Of a DNA stretch of 64,000 nt, positions 43,544 to 52,400 are shown piece by piece; within the stretch, counting starts at the first letter, position 1; each line of letters opens with the position of its first letter. Source of the DNA: Terrisporobacter othiniensis. GTDB lineage: Bacteria; Bacillota; Clostridia; Peptostreptococcales; Peptostreptococcaceae. Position numbers and translations under genes: made by a program. The notes beneath the pieces were generated by a model. That model saw only the letters and a list, made by a program, of their open reading frames with translations, was not told where the DNA came from and ran no database searches. The stretch covers positions 1-64,000 of the forward strand of contig NZ_JWHR01000087.1 in NCBI RefSeq assembly GCF_000808015.1, written 5' to 3'.

Positions 43544-44766
43544 TTTTTATTTGCCATCCAATCACATCCAACATCTTGACCTAAGTCACATGTATATCTC
43601 CAATTTATCTTGTCACCATTTTTTAATTTATATCTACTACATCCATAGTTAGGATACCATCCATTAACTTTATACATCCATCCACTTAACTCTCCACCAT
43701 CAAATTCATATAAATTATGTATACCCTCTATATAATTACTGTTATAAATGGGTGTCATAGAAAATTCCATATGAATCTTATTAGCTTTAACTTCCCTTAA
43801 TAATACATCAAATACTGTTTCATTTTTATAAAACTTAACTTTTTTAGTTTTATATATAATTCCATCATTAGGAATCATATCACCTTTACCATTCTCTATT
43901 GCAACCTTTCTATTAGCTGGCTTTAATAAAGTTTTACAATCTATTGATAAAGTTACATAACCTGCTACTTTACTTTTATCAACTTTATTTCCACCTTCAT
44001 TCCATTCAAATGGTTTTGGTTTTCCAGCTGGAGTTGGATCTGTTAAATATTTATCCTTTCCACCCTCTCCAGCGGTTCCCTGTTCTACGTTAATCCCATG
44101 CTCAATTTTATATTGTAAACTTGCTTGTTCTTTTTCACTTTTACTTTCATTACTTGAACCACTAGATGCACTTGCACTACTTGAATTATTATCTTCATCT
44201 ATTGCAGCTTGTTTAGGATCGCTACCTACAATATAAAAGTCTCCTTTTCTTTCTTGAATGCTAAAATTAAAAGTAGTTCCAGAAGAATTGTCTACTGTAG
44301 CTGTTGTTACTTTTTTTAATTTATCTCCATTATATTGATATATATCTGCCGCAGTGCAGTCTAGTTTATCTTTAAATATTAATGATAATGCAATTTTACT
44401 ATCTAAACTTGTAGACTCTCCAAATGAAAATCCATAAACAATTTTAGAGTCACATTCTTTTTTTACATCTTCTGCCTTGCCATCAATTGAATTAACTAAT
44501 AAGTTAATATCTTTAGTTTCTGTTATATCCGTAGGTAAAAACATCCACTCATAAGAAAAAGTTTTATTTTCCCCTTGAAGAAGAGCCATTTTTCCACTAT
44601 CTTTTATTTTCTCAAAAGTTTCTGCTGTAACTGCTCCATTTTCAGGTATTTTATTATTACTTCCCGAAGGGCTACCACCTTCATTGCTACTAACGTTTGA
44701 GCAACCTACAAAAGAAAAAATAGTAATGACTATCAATGCTATTAATTTGCTTTTTATCTTTTTCAT
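43540..44766 (-). CDS. DUF4430 lipoprotein
   Basis: A 408-residue lipoprotein (lipobox FVGC, Cys22). A low-complexity Ser/Asn/Gly linker joins an N-terminal region of unknown fold (about 45-175) to a C-terminal DUF4430 domain (about 270-400; FDVLLREVKAN, LSGWMYKVNGWYPNYGCSRYKL, DKINWRYTCDLGQDVG). DUF4430 matches the C-terminal beta domain of transcobalamin and intrinsic factor. The protein would sit on the outer membrane face next to the ECF transporter. The start at 44766 follows GGAGG by five bases; a GTG four codons earlier lies within that site. Confidence 0.85.
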   Translation of the reverse strand: MKKIKSKLIALIVITIFSFVGCSNVSSNEGGSPSGSNNKIPENGAVTAETFEKIKDSGKMALLQGENKTFSYEWMFLPTDITETKDINLLVNSIDGKAEDVKKECDSKIVYGFSFGESTSLDSKIALSLIFKDKLDCTAADIYQYNGDKLKKVTTATVDNSSGTTFNFSIQERKGDFYIVGSDPKQAAIDEDNNSSSASASSGSSNESKSEKEQASLQYKIEHGINVEQGTAGEGGKDKYLTDPTPAGKPKPFEWNEGGNKVDKSKVAGYVTLSIDCKTLLKPANRKVAIENGKGDMIPNDGIIYKTKKVKFYKNETVFDVLLREVKANKIHMEFSMTPIYNSNYIEGIHNLYEFDGGELSGWMYKVNGWYPNYGCSRYKLKNGDKINWRYTCDLGQDVGCDWMANKK

Positions 44767-44789
44767 TTTCTCCTCCACCAAAAACTTAA

Positions 44790-45416
44790 TTATTTAAGTT
44801 GAAATATAAAGTTCTTTGTTTTTATAGTCTTTTTCTTTGTTGATAAACTAGTATTATCTAAATCACCTTTTATAGTTGCAAATACAGCATCTTCTATTTT
44901 CAAGCTTAATTCATCAGCATTTTCTATATTATCCTTTAGTTTAAATTCTAATCTTAATATACTATTTTTATCACTACTTATAGATTTATTAGTAAAGGAT
45001 TCTCTACCTCCAGATGAGTCCAAATATATAACATTTATTAAACCCGTTTTATTGCTATTATTCACATCATATTGCCAATCAGGAGATTTAGAAGAATAAG
45101 TTAAAATATCACCTTTTTTTAAATCTATAAATTCCAACCTATCTTTATCAAAATTAATAGAAAAACTTGCACTAGAATAAATATTTGAAGGCAAATGTGA
45201 AACTTTTAAATCTACATTAACAATATTACTACCCCTAGAGTCTTCACTTGAGTTGAAATATAGTTCTACATCTTTTGTTGTTGCTTCTGTTTCACTTACC
45301 ATATCAATCTTATTATCCTTAGTTTTTTGAATACTGTAGATAGTTCCTCCCACTAATACAATTGCAGCAAGAGCCAAAATAATACTGATTTTTTTATTAG
45401 TAAAATTTTTTAACAT
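44790..45416 (-). CDS. Membrane-tethered cohesin-domain protein
   Basis: A 208-residue protein with one N-terminal membrane segment (about 10-27) and a single extracellular cohesin-like domain (about 48-195). The domain shows the family pattern: YSSASFSINFDKDRLEFIDL, KKGDILTYS, QYDVNNSNKTGLINVIYLDSSG, then SILRLEFKLKDN and VFATIKGD. Cohesins bind dockerins with high affinity. The gene directly upstream, overlapping by one base, encodes a protein ending in a dockerin, so the two products very likely dock at the cell surface. There is no enzyme domain. Confidence 0.82.
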   Translation of the reverse strand: MLKNFTNKKISIILALAAIVLVGGTIYSIQKTKDNKIDMVSETEATTKDVELYFNSSEDSRGSNIVNVDLKVSHLPSNIYSSASFSINFDKDRLEFIDLKKGDILTYSSKSPDWQYDVNNSNKTGLINVIYLDSSGGRESFTNKSISSDKNSILRLEFKLKDNIENADELSLKIEDAVFATIKGDLDNTSLSTKKKTIKTKNFIFQLK

Positions 45417-47167
45417 TATGCTCCTTCACCTCCTTTATCATCATCGTTATTATCTTTTTTATCATCATAAATAGTAAAAATTTTATATTTTTTATTACTT
45501 GTAAATTTACTTATTATACTATCTATATCTCCATTATCTATTTTAGAATCCACGGATACATTTGCTGCTAAGATTTTTTTATCATTAGGACGACTTAACT
45601 TTCCATTTAATATTGATTGTATATTTAATATATCTTGTGCATTTACTACCTTATCATCATTTATATCTCCAAATAATATTTCATCTATTTCATTTTCTTT
45701 AAATTCATAATTTTTCATTTCTAACAGAACATCTTTTTCAATACTCTTGTCTATAAGAGAAATATATGTTGGTGATTTGCTTAATTTTGATAGCTCTTCA
45801 CTATAGTAAAGCTTATATTTTTTATTAAATACTACAGATACTTTATCATTTTTTTTAGGAAACTCTACTATTATGCATTTTTTATTTTCTGCTATTAAAC
45901 CATCTTTCTCACCTTCATATATGCTTTTTACTACTATTGTAGCTTCCTTATCCTTGCTCTTATTATTAGAAGAAGATATGTTGTTTGATTTATTGATTGA
46001 ATTATTTGCGCTAGATGAATAAGTTCCTAATGAATTACCTCCATTATTAATTAGAGTACTTGAATTATTTTCATTGTTACTATCTTTGTCATAATCATCT
46101 TTATTGTCATCTTTATCTAAATTAGGATTATCTCCAGTATCAAGAGTTTTATTTACATCAGTCATATCATATAATCTATTTTTACCATCTACAAACCTTT
46201 GATAGGCAACTAATGCATACATACCTTGATCTGTTGCCATTGCGTCAATATCCATATCTAAAACATGCTTAAATCCTCCACCTTTTACATAGAATGTAAG
46301 TAAATTAGATATAAGCCAACTTCCATCTTCTTTTATAAATCGTTCATCTTTTGCTGGATCAATTCCAAGGGCACATAGTGCTACTATAACTTGATCAACA
46401 CTTTCACTATTTGTAGTTCCCCAACTTTCATATCCGCCTTTTTTATTTTGTAATTCTGATAACACATTAAGTGCTCTTTCTATATAAGGTCTTACTTTTT
46501 CATCATTTTTGTATGGAGCTAGAGATTGAAGAGCCATTGCCGTAATATCTGGATCAGGTACATTCCCTCTAAGAGCCCATCCTCCTACGGTTCCAGATTT
46601 TTGAGTTATCTCTTTGCTTAATATATAATCTATTAGCATATCCCTTGTTGTCTGAGCTTCTATACCTTTTACCTGTGGTATCTCATAATTATTTGTATCT
46701 AATGCAATAAGTGCAAATATAGGTCCATTTATCCCTTGCTTGATAACTTTTTTAAAATCAGCCAATTTTTCTAATAAATTATATCCCCCTACATTTCTTG
46801 GATCTTTTCCTATAGATGTTAGTCCTAAAATAACTCTAGAGTACTCTGTGTACTTCATGTTATGTAAAATGCCGTCACATTCTTTTAACGTTTTAACTAC
46901 ATTTGAGTAATATTTATCATAATAAGACTGCGGTACTTTAATTCCACCTCTTGCTAAACATAGTATAGACCATTCCCCACTAAATGTTCCTACTGTTGGG
47001 TCAGGTGTATTATTATGAATTAATATACCTGTTTTATTTATTGCTTCCTTAACACTAGGATTGGGAGTTTTAAGTGATAATGAATAAGATCCACTTACAA
47101 AAGTACTTATAATTACTAGAAATGTTAATATGCATATTATTTTTTTTAATATTCTATTCCTAAACAA
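45416..47167 (-). CDS. Secreted alpha/alpha-toroid (prenyltransferase/transcobalamin-like) protein with dockerin
   Basis: A 583-residue exported protein: signal peptide (1-30), an alpha/alpha toroid of the squalene-cyclase/prenyltransferase/transcobalamin type (about 38-345; repeats such as GGWALRG..PDITAMALQSLAPY, GGYESWGT..ESVDQVIVALCALGID), a Ser/Asn/Asp linker (about 350-405), a beta-rich segment and a type I dockerin (about 497-555). Both dockerin calcium loops are intact (DINDDKVVNAQD and NVSVDSKIDNGD). No anchor is visible, so retention should depend on the adjacent cohesin. First gene of the six-gene operon, with a palindromic operator 107 bases upstream. Confidence 0.85.
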   Translation of the reverse strand: MFRNRILKKIICILTFLVIISTFVSGSYSLSLKTPNPSVKEAINKTGILIHNNTPDPTVGTFSGEWSILCLARGGIKVPQSYYDKYYSNVVKTLKECDGILHNMKYTEYSRVILGLTSIGKDPRNVGGYNLLEKLADFKKVIKQGINGPIFALIALDTNNYEIPQVKGIEAQTTRDMLIDYILSKEITQKSGTVGGWALRGNVPDPDITAMALQSLAPYKNDEKVRPYIERALNVLSELQNKKGGYESWGTTNSESVDQVIVALCALGIDPAKDERFIKEDGSWLISNLLTFYVKGGGFKHVLDMDIDAMATDQGMYALVAYQRFVDGKNRLYDMTDVNKTLDTGDNPNLDKDDNKDDYDKDSNNENNSSTLINNGGNSLGTYSSSANNSINKSNNISSSNNKSKDKEATIVVKSIYEGEKDGLIAENKKCIIVEFPKKNDKVSVVFNKKYKLYYSEELSKLSKSPTYISLIDKSIEKDVLLEMKNYEFKENEIDEILFGDINDDKVVNAQDILNIQSILNGKLSRPNDKKILAANVSVDSKIDNGDIDSIISKFTSNKKYKIFTIYDDKKDNNDDDKGGEGA

Positions 47168-47273
47168 AATCTTTCCCCCTTTATAAAAACATTACTTTAT
47201 TCTATTTAAATGGTAATTTTTATTTTATTTATATACAATAAAATAAGATAAAGATTATACTTAAATTACTTTA

Positions 47274-47296
47274 GTAGTACTACCTTTATATACTAC
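47274..47296. promoter_or_regulatory. Palindromic operator, site 1
   Basis: GTAGTACTAC (47274-47283) within AGTAGTACTACC, plus a half-site TACTAC at 47291-47296. It lies 107 bases upstream of the toroid-dockerin gene. The same 12-mer occurs at three other starts nearby. Confidence 0.7.
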
Positions 47297-47316
47297 TTTT
47301 TCAATATACTTCTTAT

Positions 47317-47353
47317 AAAAAAGTTAGGATAAATATTACTAAAATATCCTAAC
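47317..47353 (-). terminator. Terminator after the DUF4430/Ig/Fn3 gene
   Basis: GTTAGGATA and TATCCTAAC flank a 13-base loop, then TTTTTTAT on the minus strand. Confidence 0.75.
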
Positions 47354-47423
47354 TCCTAAAACTATATTATTTTACTTATAGTACTTTATAAAAATTTTAC
47401 TTTTTAATAGTTCAAATTATCAT

Positions 47424-49235
47424 CTATTTTGCTTTTGCATATTTTACACTACTATATGAACTATAAACTTTTTTACCATCTACCGTTTTGTATGCTTTTA
47501 CTTTATAGTAATATGTTTTTCCTTTGCTAAGCTTGATATTTGTGTATGATAATGTTGACCCCTTAGTTACTGTTTTTATTTTTGAGTATTTTCCTGATTT
47601 ACTTGTTGCTCTATAAACCTCGTATCCAGTTGAGCCTGATATTTTATTCCAACTTACTTTAATTTTTTTACTCCCTGTACTTAATTTAATACTTGGAGTC
47701 AACGGCTTTGTTGTTATTTTTTTAGAATCACTAAAATTACCATAATAAATTTTTCCACTAACTGTTTTATACGCTCTCACTTTGTAAGTATAACTTGTCG
47801 CAGAACTTCTTTTTGAATTTGTATAATAAGTAGTACTATTTTTAGCTACTTTACTTATATAATCATAAGATTTAGTCTTAGAATTATATCTATAAATTCT
47901 ATATCCAGTTGCTTCTGACACTTTATCCCAAGTAAGTTTAACTGAAGAAGTTGTTGATGTTGCTTTCACATTTTTTACTTTTCTTGGTTCAATTTTAAAA
48001 GTAACTTTCTTTGAAAATCCTTTATAACTATTTTTCCCTGTTACGGTTGCTATAGCACTTCCGATATTTTTATTATTACTATATGATACTGTATAATCTG
48101 TTCCTAATTTTAATGTTTTACTTCCATCTTTTACTGTAACTGTCGGTTTTATTTCTTTTCCTGTATATGACTTATCTGATATTGAATATACTGAAAACTC
48201 TTTTTTCCTTACAATTTTGAATTTAGCTTTTCCTATATAACCTTCATAATTGCCAATACCTGTTACTGTTACTGTAGCACTTCCGACATTTTTATTATCA
48301 CTATATGATACTTTGTAATCTGTTCCTAACTTTAATGTTTTATTACCATCTTTTACTGTAACTGATGGCTTTATTTCTTTTCCTGTGTATTCTTGGTCTA
48401 CTATCTTATTAAGTGACAATATTTTAGGTTTTTTAGCATTATCTAGAGCTTTATTTAAAGTAGCTAATGTAGCATTCACTTCGCTTTGTTTAGATTCCAT
48501 ATCTTGTAATACACGGTATGCTTTATTGTAAGCTGATTTTACATTTTTATCTTGCAAAATATGTTCTTTCATATCTGAACTATTTATTTTAGCAACAGCT
48601 GTAGTTAAATCATCCTTGTTTGCTGCATCTATTAATGCATCAGTACCACCATCATCTGACATGAATGTTGAGCCTAAATCAGCTCCATATCCCCAGACAG
48701 TATATTGCCATCTCATTACGTCTCCATCTTTTAGTTTATAACTACCTGATCCATAGTTAGGAAACCAATTATTTACAGCATACATCCAGCCAGACATAAA
48801 TGTATAATCAAATTCACCTAACCATTCATCTCGGTCTCTTCCATAAGGCTCATCACATACATCTAAAATATATTTAGGTATTTTAGCATCTCTTTTATCT
48901 TTATCCCTTACACTTGCTAAATAAAATGTTTGTCCTACTACTCCCGATTGATTTCCTATACTTCCTGTATATTCATAACTACCTTTTCCCAAATTTTCAT
49001 CTATTAATCTAGTTATAACTTTTGCGCCAGTATCTCCTTCATATATAGGAACTCTTACTGGCTCTATGATATAACCAAGCCCTAAAGTAAATTTTTCCAT
49101 GCTAACTGTAACATATCCTTTTGGACTAGAGGCAGCTTCAGCATTTTGTGGCATAACAAAACTCATAACAAAAGTTAAAACAAGTGCCATTAATACTGAT
49201 AACATTCTCCCTAATATAGATTTTGCTCTTTTCAT
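47424..49235 (-). CDS. Secreted DUF4430 protein with Ig-like and Fn3 modules
   Basis: A 603-residue exported protein: signal peptide (1-35, ending AEA), DUF4430 (about 38-195; MSGWMYAVNNWFPNYGSGSYKL, MRWQYTVWGYGADLGS), a helical spacer (about 205-272), two Ig-like modules (about 278-420; each with YTGKEIKP and TVTVKDG) and two Fn3 modules (about 420-600). There is no LPxTG or membrane anchor. The Ig and Fn3 modules match those of the lysozyme at 13631-15394 and probably bind the cell wall. DUF4430 suggests a cobalamin-type ligand. Single gene with its own operator and terminator. Confidence 0.85.
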   Translation of the reverse strand: MKRAKSILGRMLSVLMALVLTFVMSFVMPQNAEAASSPKGYVTVSMEKFTLGLGYIIEPVRVPIYEGDTGAKVITRLIDENLGKGSYEYTGSIGNQSGVVGQTFYLASVRDKDKRDAKIPKYILDVCDEPYGRDRDEWLGEFDYTFMSGWMYAVNNWFPNYGSGSYKLKDGDVMRWQYTVWGYGADLGSTFMSDDGGTDALIDAANKDDLTTAVAKINSSDMKEHILQDKNVKSAYNKAYRVLQDMESKQSEVNATLATLNKALDNAKKPKILSLNKIVDQEYTGKEIKPSVTVKDGNKTLKLGTDYKVSYSDNKNVGSATVTVTGIGNYEGYIGKAKFKIVRKKEFSVYSISDKSYTGKEIKPTVTVKDGSKTLKLGTDYTVSYSNNKNIGSAIATVTGKNSYKGFSKKVTFKIEPRKVKNVKATSTTSSVKLTWDKVSEATGYRIYRYNSKTKSYDYISKVAKNSTTYYTNSKRSSATSYTYKVRAYKTVSGKIYYGNFSDSKKITTKPLTPSIKLSTGSKKIKVSWNKISGSTGYEVYRATSKSGKYSKIKTVTKGSTLSYTNIKLSKGKTYYYKVKAYKTVDGKKVYSSYSSVKYAKAK

Positions 49236-49339
49236 GAAATCACCCCTTAATAAAAGTATTCTAACTACTCATTTGATTATAGTTACTGATAAATTTCTTA
49301 TCAATAAATTAACAATAAGATTACACTAAAATCACTACA

Positions 49340-49362
49340 GTAGTACTACCTACCTCTACTAC
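49340..49362. promoter_or_regulatory. Palindromic operator, site 2
   Basis: GTAGTACTAC (49340-49349) within AGTAGTACTACC, with a TACTAC half-site starting 17 bases from the palindrome start (49357-49362), the same spacing as site 1. It lies 105 bases upstream of the DUF4430/Ig/Fn3 gene. Confidence 0.7.
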
Positions 49363-49371
49363 CATTTATAT

Positions 49372-49402
49372 AAATAAATCCTCCAAATTTGGAGGATTTA
49401 TT
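49372..49402. terminator. Terminator after the 1496-residue protein gene
   Basis: AAATAAATCCTCC, 5-base loop region, GGAGGATTTATT; perfect stem. Confidence 0.8.
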
Positions 49403-49459
49403 AAAAATGGCAAATTTTATGACAAATATATATTAAATTATATTATTTGATGACTTTTA

Positions 49460-52400
49460 TTATTTTACAGTTATATATTTATAAGCACTGGCTGTTGCTG
49501 TTTTGCTCATTTTCACTGTAATTTTAGTCTTTTTCTTTTGTTTTGGTATACTTATTGAGTAAGTACCATTTTTACTAACTTTAACTGATTTTCCTACTTG
49601 CTTGTCATTTACATAAACTCTAACTGTTGCTCCTGATTGACCTTTACCAGTAACTTTTTTTGATGTTGATTTTACGGCATTTACAGTAAGTGACTTAGAG
49701 AAAACATTTAAAACTGTTGTTGTTTTTAATCTTGTGCAATATCCATTTTTTGAAATTCTAACACTTATCTTAGTATATAGTTTTTGTGAAGGTATTTTAA
49801 CGGAATATTTTCCATTTTTTCCTACAGTTGCTGTTCCTATTATTTTATCTCCATTGTATACCCTAACTGTAGCACCTACCATACCTGTTCCAGTAACAAG
49901 TTTATTATTTGGTTTTACTCTATTTACTTTAAAAGTTTTTATTTGCTTTAATACTGTTTTTATTGCTTCTTGAGAAATATATCCACCTTTAGTCATTTTT
50001 ATAGTGACTTTTGTTCCACCTACTTGACTAGGTATTTTTATTGAATAGGTTCCATCAGCTAATACTACTGAAGATCCTATTAATTTACTTCCAACATAAG
50101 CTTTCACTTTCGCTCCGCCTTGTCCTTTTCCTGTAATTGTAGTTGCACTGTATTTAATATTATTTATAGTTACATTATTATCAAATTCAGCTTTTAATTT
50201 ACTTACTGCTTCGTTTAATTTATCTACCTTTTCCACATAATTTTTTTGATCTTTGCTTAATTTATCATAAGCAGCTTTTACTTCTTTAATTTTTGCATAA
50301 TCATTTTTTGTTATATTGGCTGGTATTTTACTTATTAAGTTATCTACCTTAGTCGCCTCTTTTAAGTCTACTTCTCCTTTTGCTACTAAATCTTTTAAAT
50401 TATTGATTTGTGATATGGTTAATAAATAATTTTGTACATCCTTATCAAGTTTATCAACTTCATTTAATAATGATTTTCCTTCTTCTAATTGTTTTTTATT
50501 AGTAATTACTAAAGAAGTTTCTTTTACTTTACTGTCAAATGCATCAGCTTTTTTAATTAATTTTAAGTTTGCTATCACTTTGTTATAATCTTCTCTTGCT
50601 GAATTATTTGAATCAAAATATTTTTTAGATTGTGAGTTTAATGATTCATATCTATTTACTAGCATCTTAGCTTTTTCTACAGTACTTCTATTAGCCTTTA
50701 ATGGCAATTGTAAATCTCCAAATTCTTTTACAAGAGCTTGTGCAGTTTCTTTATTTACTTTGTCTTTTCCTATTTCAGCTACTATTTCATCTAAAGTAGC
50801 TTTTGCAGTTTTAACTTTGTCATTATTTTTAATACTGTCTTCCATATTTCCATATGCACTTATTGATACTATCGCTTTATTCATATCTTCTTCTAGTGCT
50901 GGTCTTTGAATTTTCTCAACTAAGCTTACAAAGTTGCTTATCTCTAATTGTTTAATTTTTTCTATATAATTATTTAATTTTAATACTACAGTATTATCTA
51001 CCAATAATTTTTGATCATCACTTAATGAGTCATACATTACTTTTGCTGATAATATATCTGATTTATTCTTATCGCTATATCCATCACTTAAATTAATATT
51101 ATTTATAGCTTTAATAACTTTATCTGCAAATGCTCTGTTAACTGCTTTTATACTAACAATTGCATTTTCTGCATTTATTATTTTAGTTATATTATTTATT
51201 AAATCACTATTTAATAATTCTTGCTGTTCTTTTGTTAATGAATCGTATGCTTTCCTTGCTCCCTTTACAATATCTTCATCTTTTAAAGTTATTTCATCTG
51301 GAAGTTTAGATATAACAGTTTTTACTTTTTCTATCTCTAAATTACTTATTGTTTCCTCAGCTTTAAGTAATTTTTCTAAGTTTGTAACATATTTCTTTTG
51401 CTCCTCTGTTAATGAATCATATACTCTTCTTACTTCTTCAACTTCTGATTTATTAGCTAATGTAACATCCCCTATTGCATTAATTTTTTCCATAACAGAG
51501 TTTGCTGTTTCTTCATCTTGACTTATAACAGTTACTTTACAGTAAGCAGATTTTCCACCTACTTTACCGTATATATTTGTAGTTCCTGCCTTTTTACCAG
51601 TAACTACACCATTTTTATCTACTATAGCTATTGAGCTACTAGAAGTTGTCCATGTTGCTGTTTTATCTACTGTTGAATTTTCTGGCTCTGTAACTACAGA
51701 AAGTTTTATAGTACCATTTACACTTATTTTTGCTGTACTTGGATTTATAGTAATTTTTGTTATAGGTATATTTACTGTAACGCTACATTTGGCTGTAAAT
51801 TCACCTATTTGTGCCACTATATTTGTTGTTCCTGCAGCAATTGCTGTTACTAAGCCATTCTCATCAACTTTTGCAATAGATTCATCTTCTGATTTCCATG
51901 TCACAGTAGTATCTCCCATAGCATCCCCTGGTAAAGGAGTTGCACTTAAAGTAGATGTCTTTCCTGTATCTAAAGATAATTCTGTTTTGCTAAGCTTTAC
52001 ACCAGTAAGCTTTGATTTAACTGTTACATTACAAGATACAGTTTGCCCATTTGCATAAGCATATAATTTTGTAGTGCCTACACCTATACCTTCTATTGTT
52101 CCATCTTGTGAAACTGTTGCTATTTTATCATTTTCTGTAGACCAGTATATATCTTTAACTATAAAGTCTCCATTTATCTTTAATTCTAGTTTTTTACTTT
52201 CATTTTTTTGTAAAGTTACATCATTCAGTGACATTGATATCGCATCTGTCATATCATAAAGATTATTTTTACCTTGTACAAACCTTTGATAAGCAACAAG
52301 GGCATACATTGCTTGATCTGTAGCCATACCATTTAAGGTTCCATCTAATGTATGTTTAAATCCTCCACCTTCACAGTAATATTCCATAATTGCTGTTACT

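Noticed and set aside
45416..47167. Prenyltransferase or squalene-cyclase enzyme activity
   Set aside because: The toroid repeats are present but I see no DxDD or zinc-ligand set, and the protein is secreted with a dockerin, so a binding role fits better.
47825..47840. GTAGTACTAT inside the DUF4430/Ig/Fn3 gene
   Set aside because: Coding sequence, one mismatch, no promoter nearby; taken as chance.
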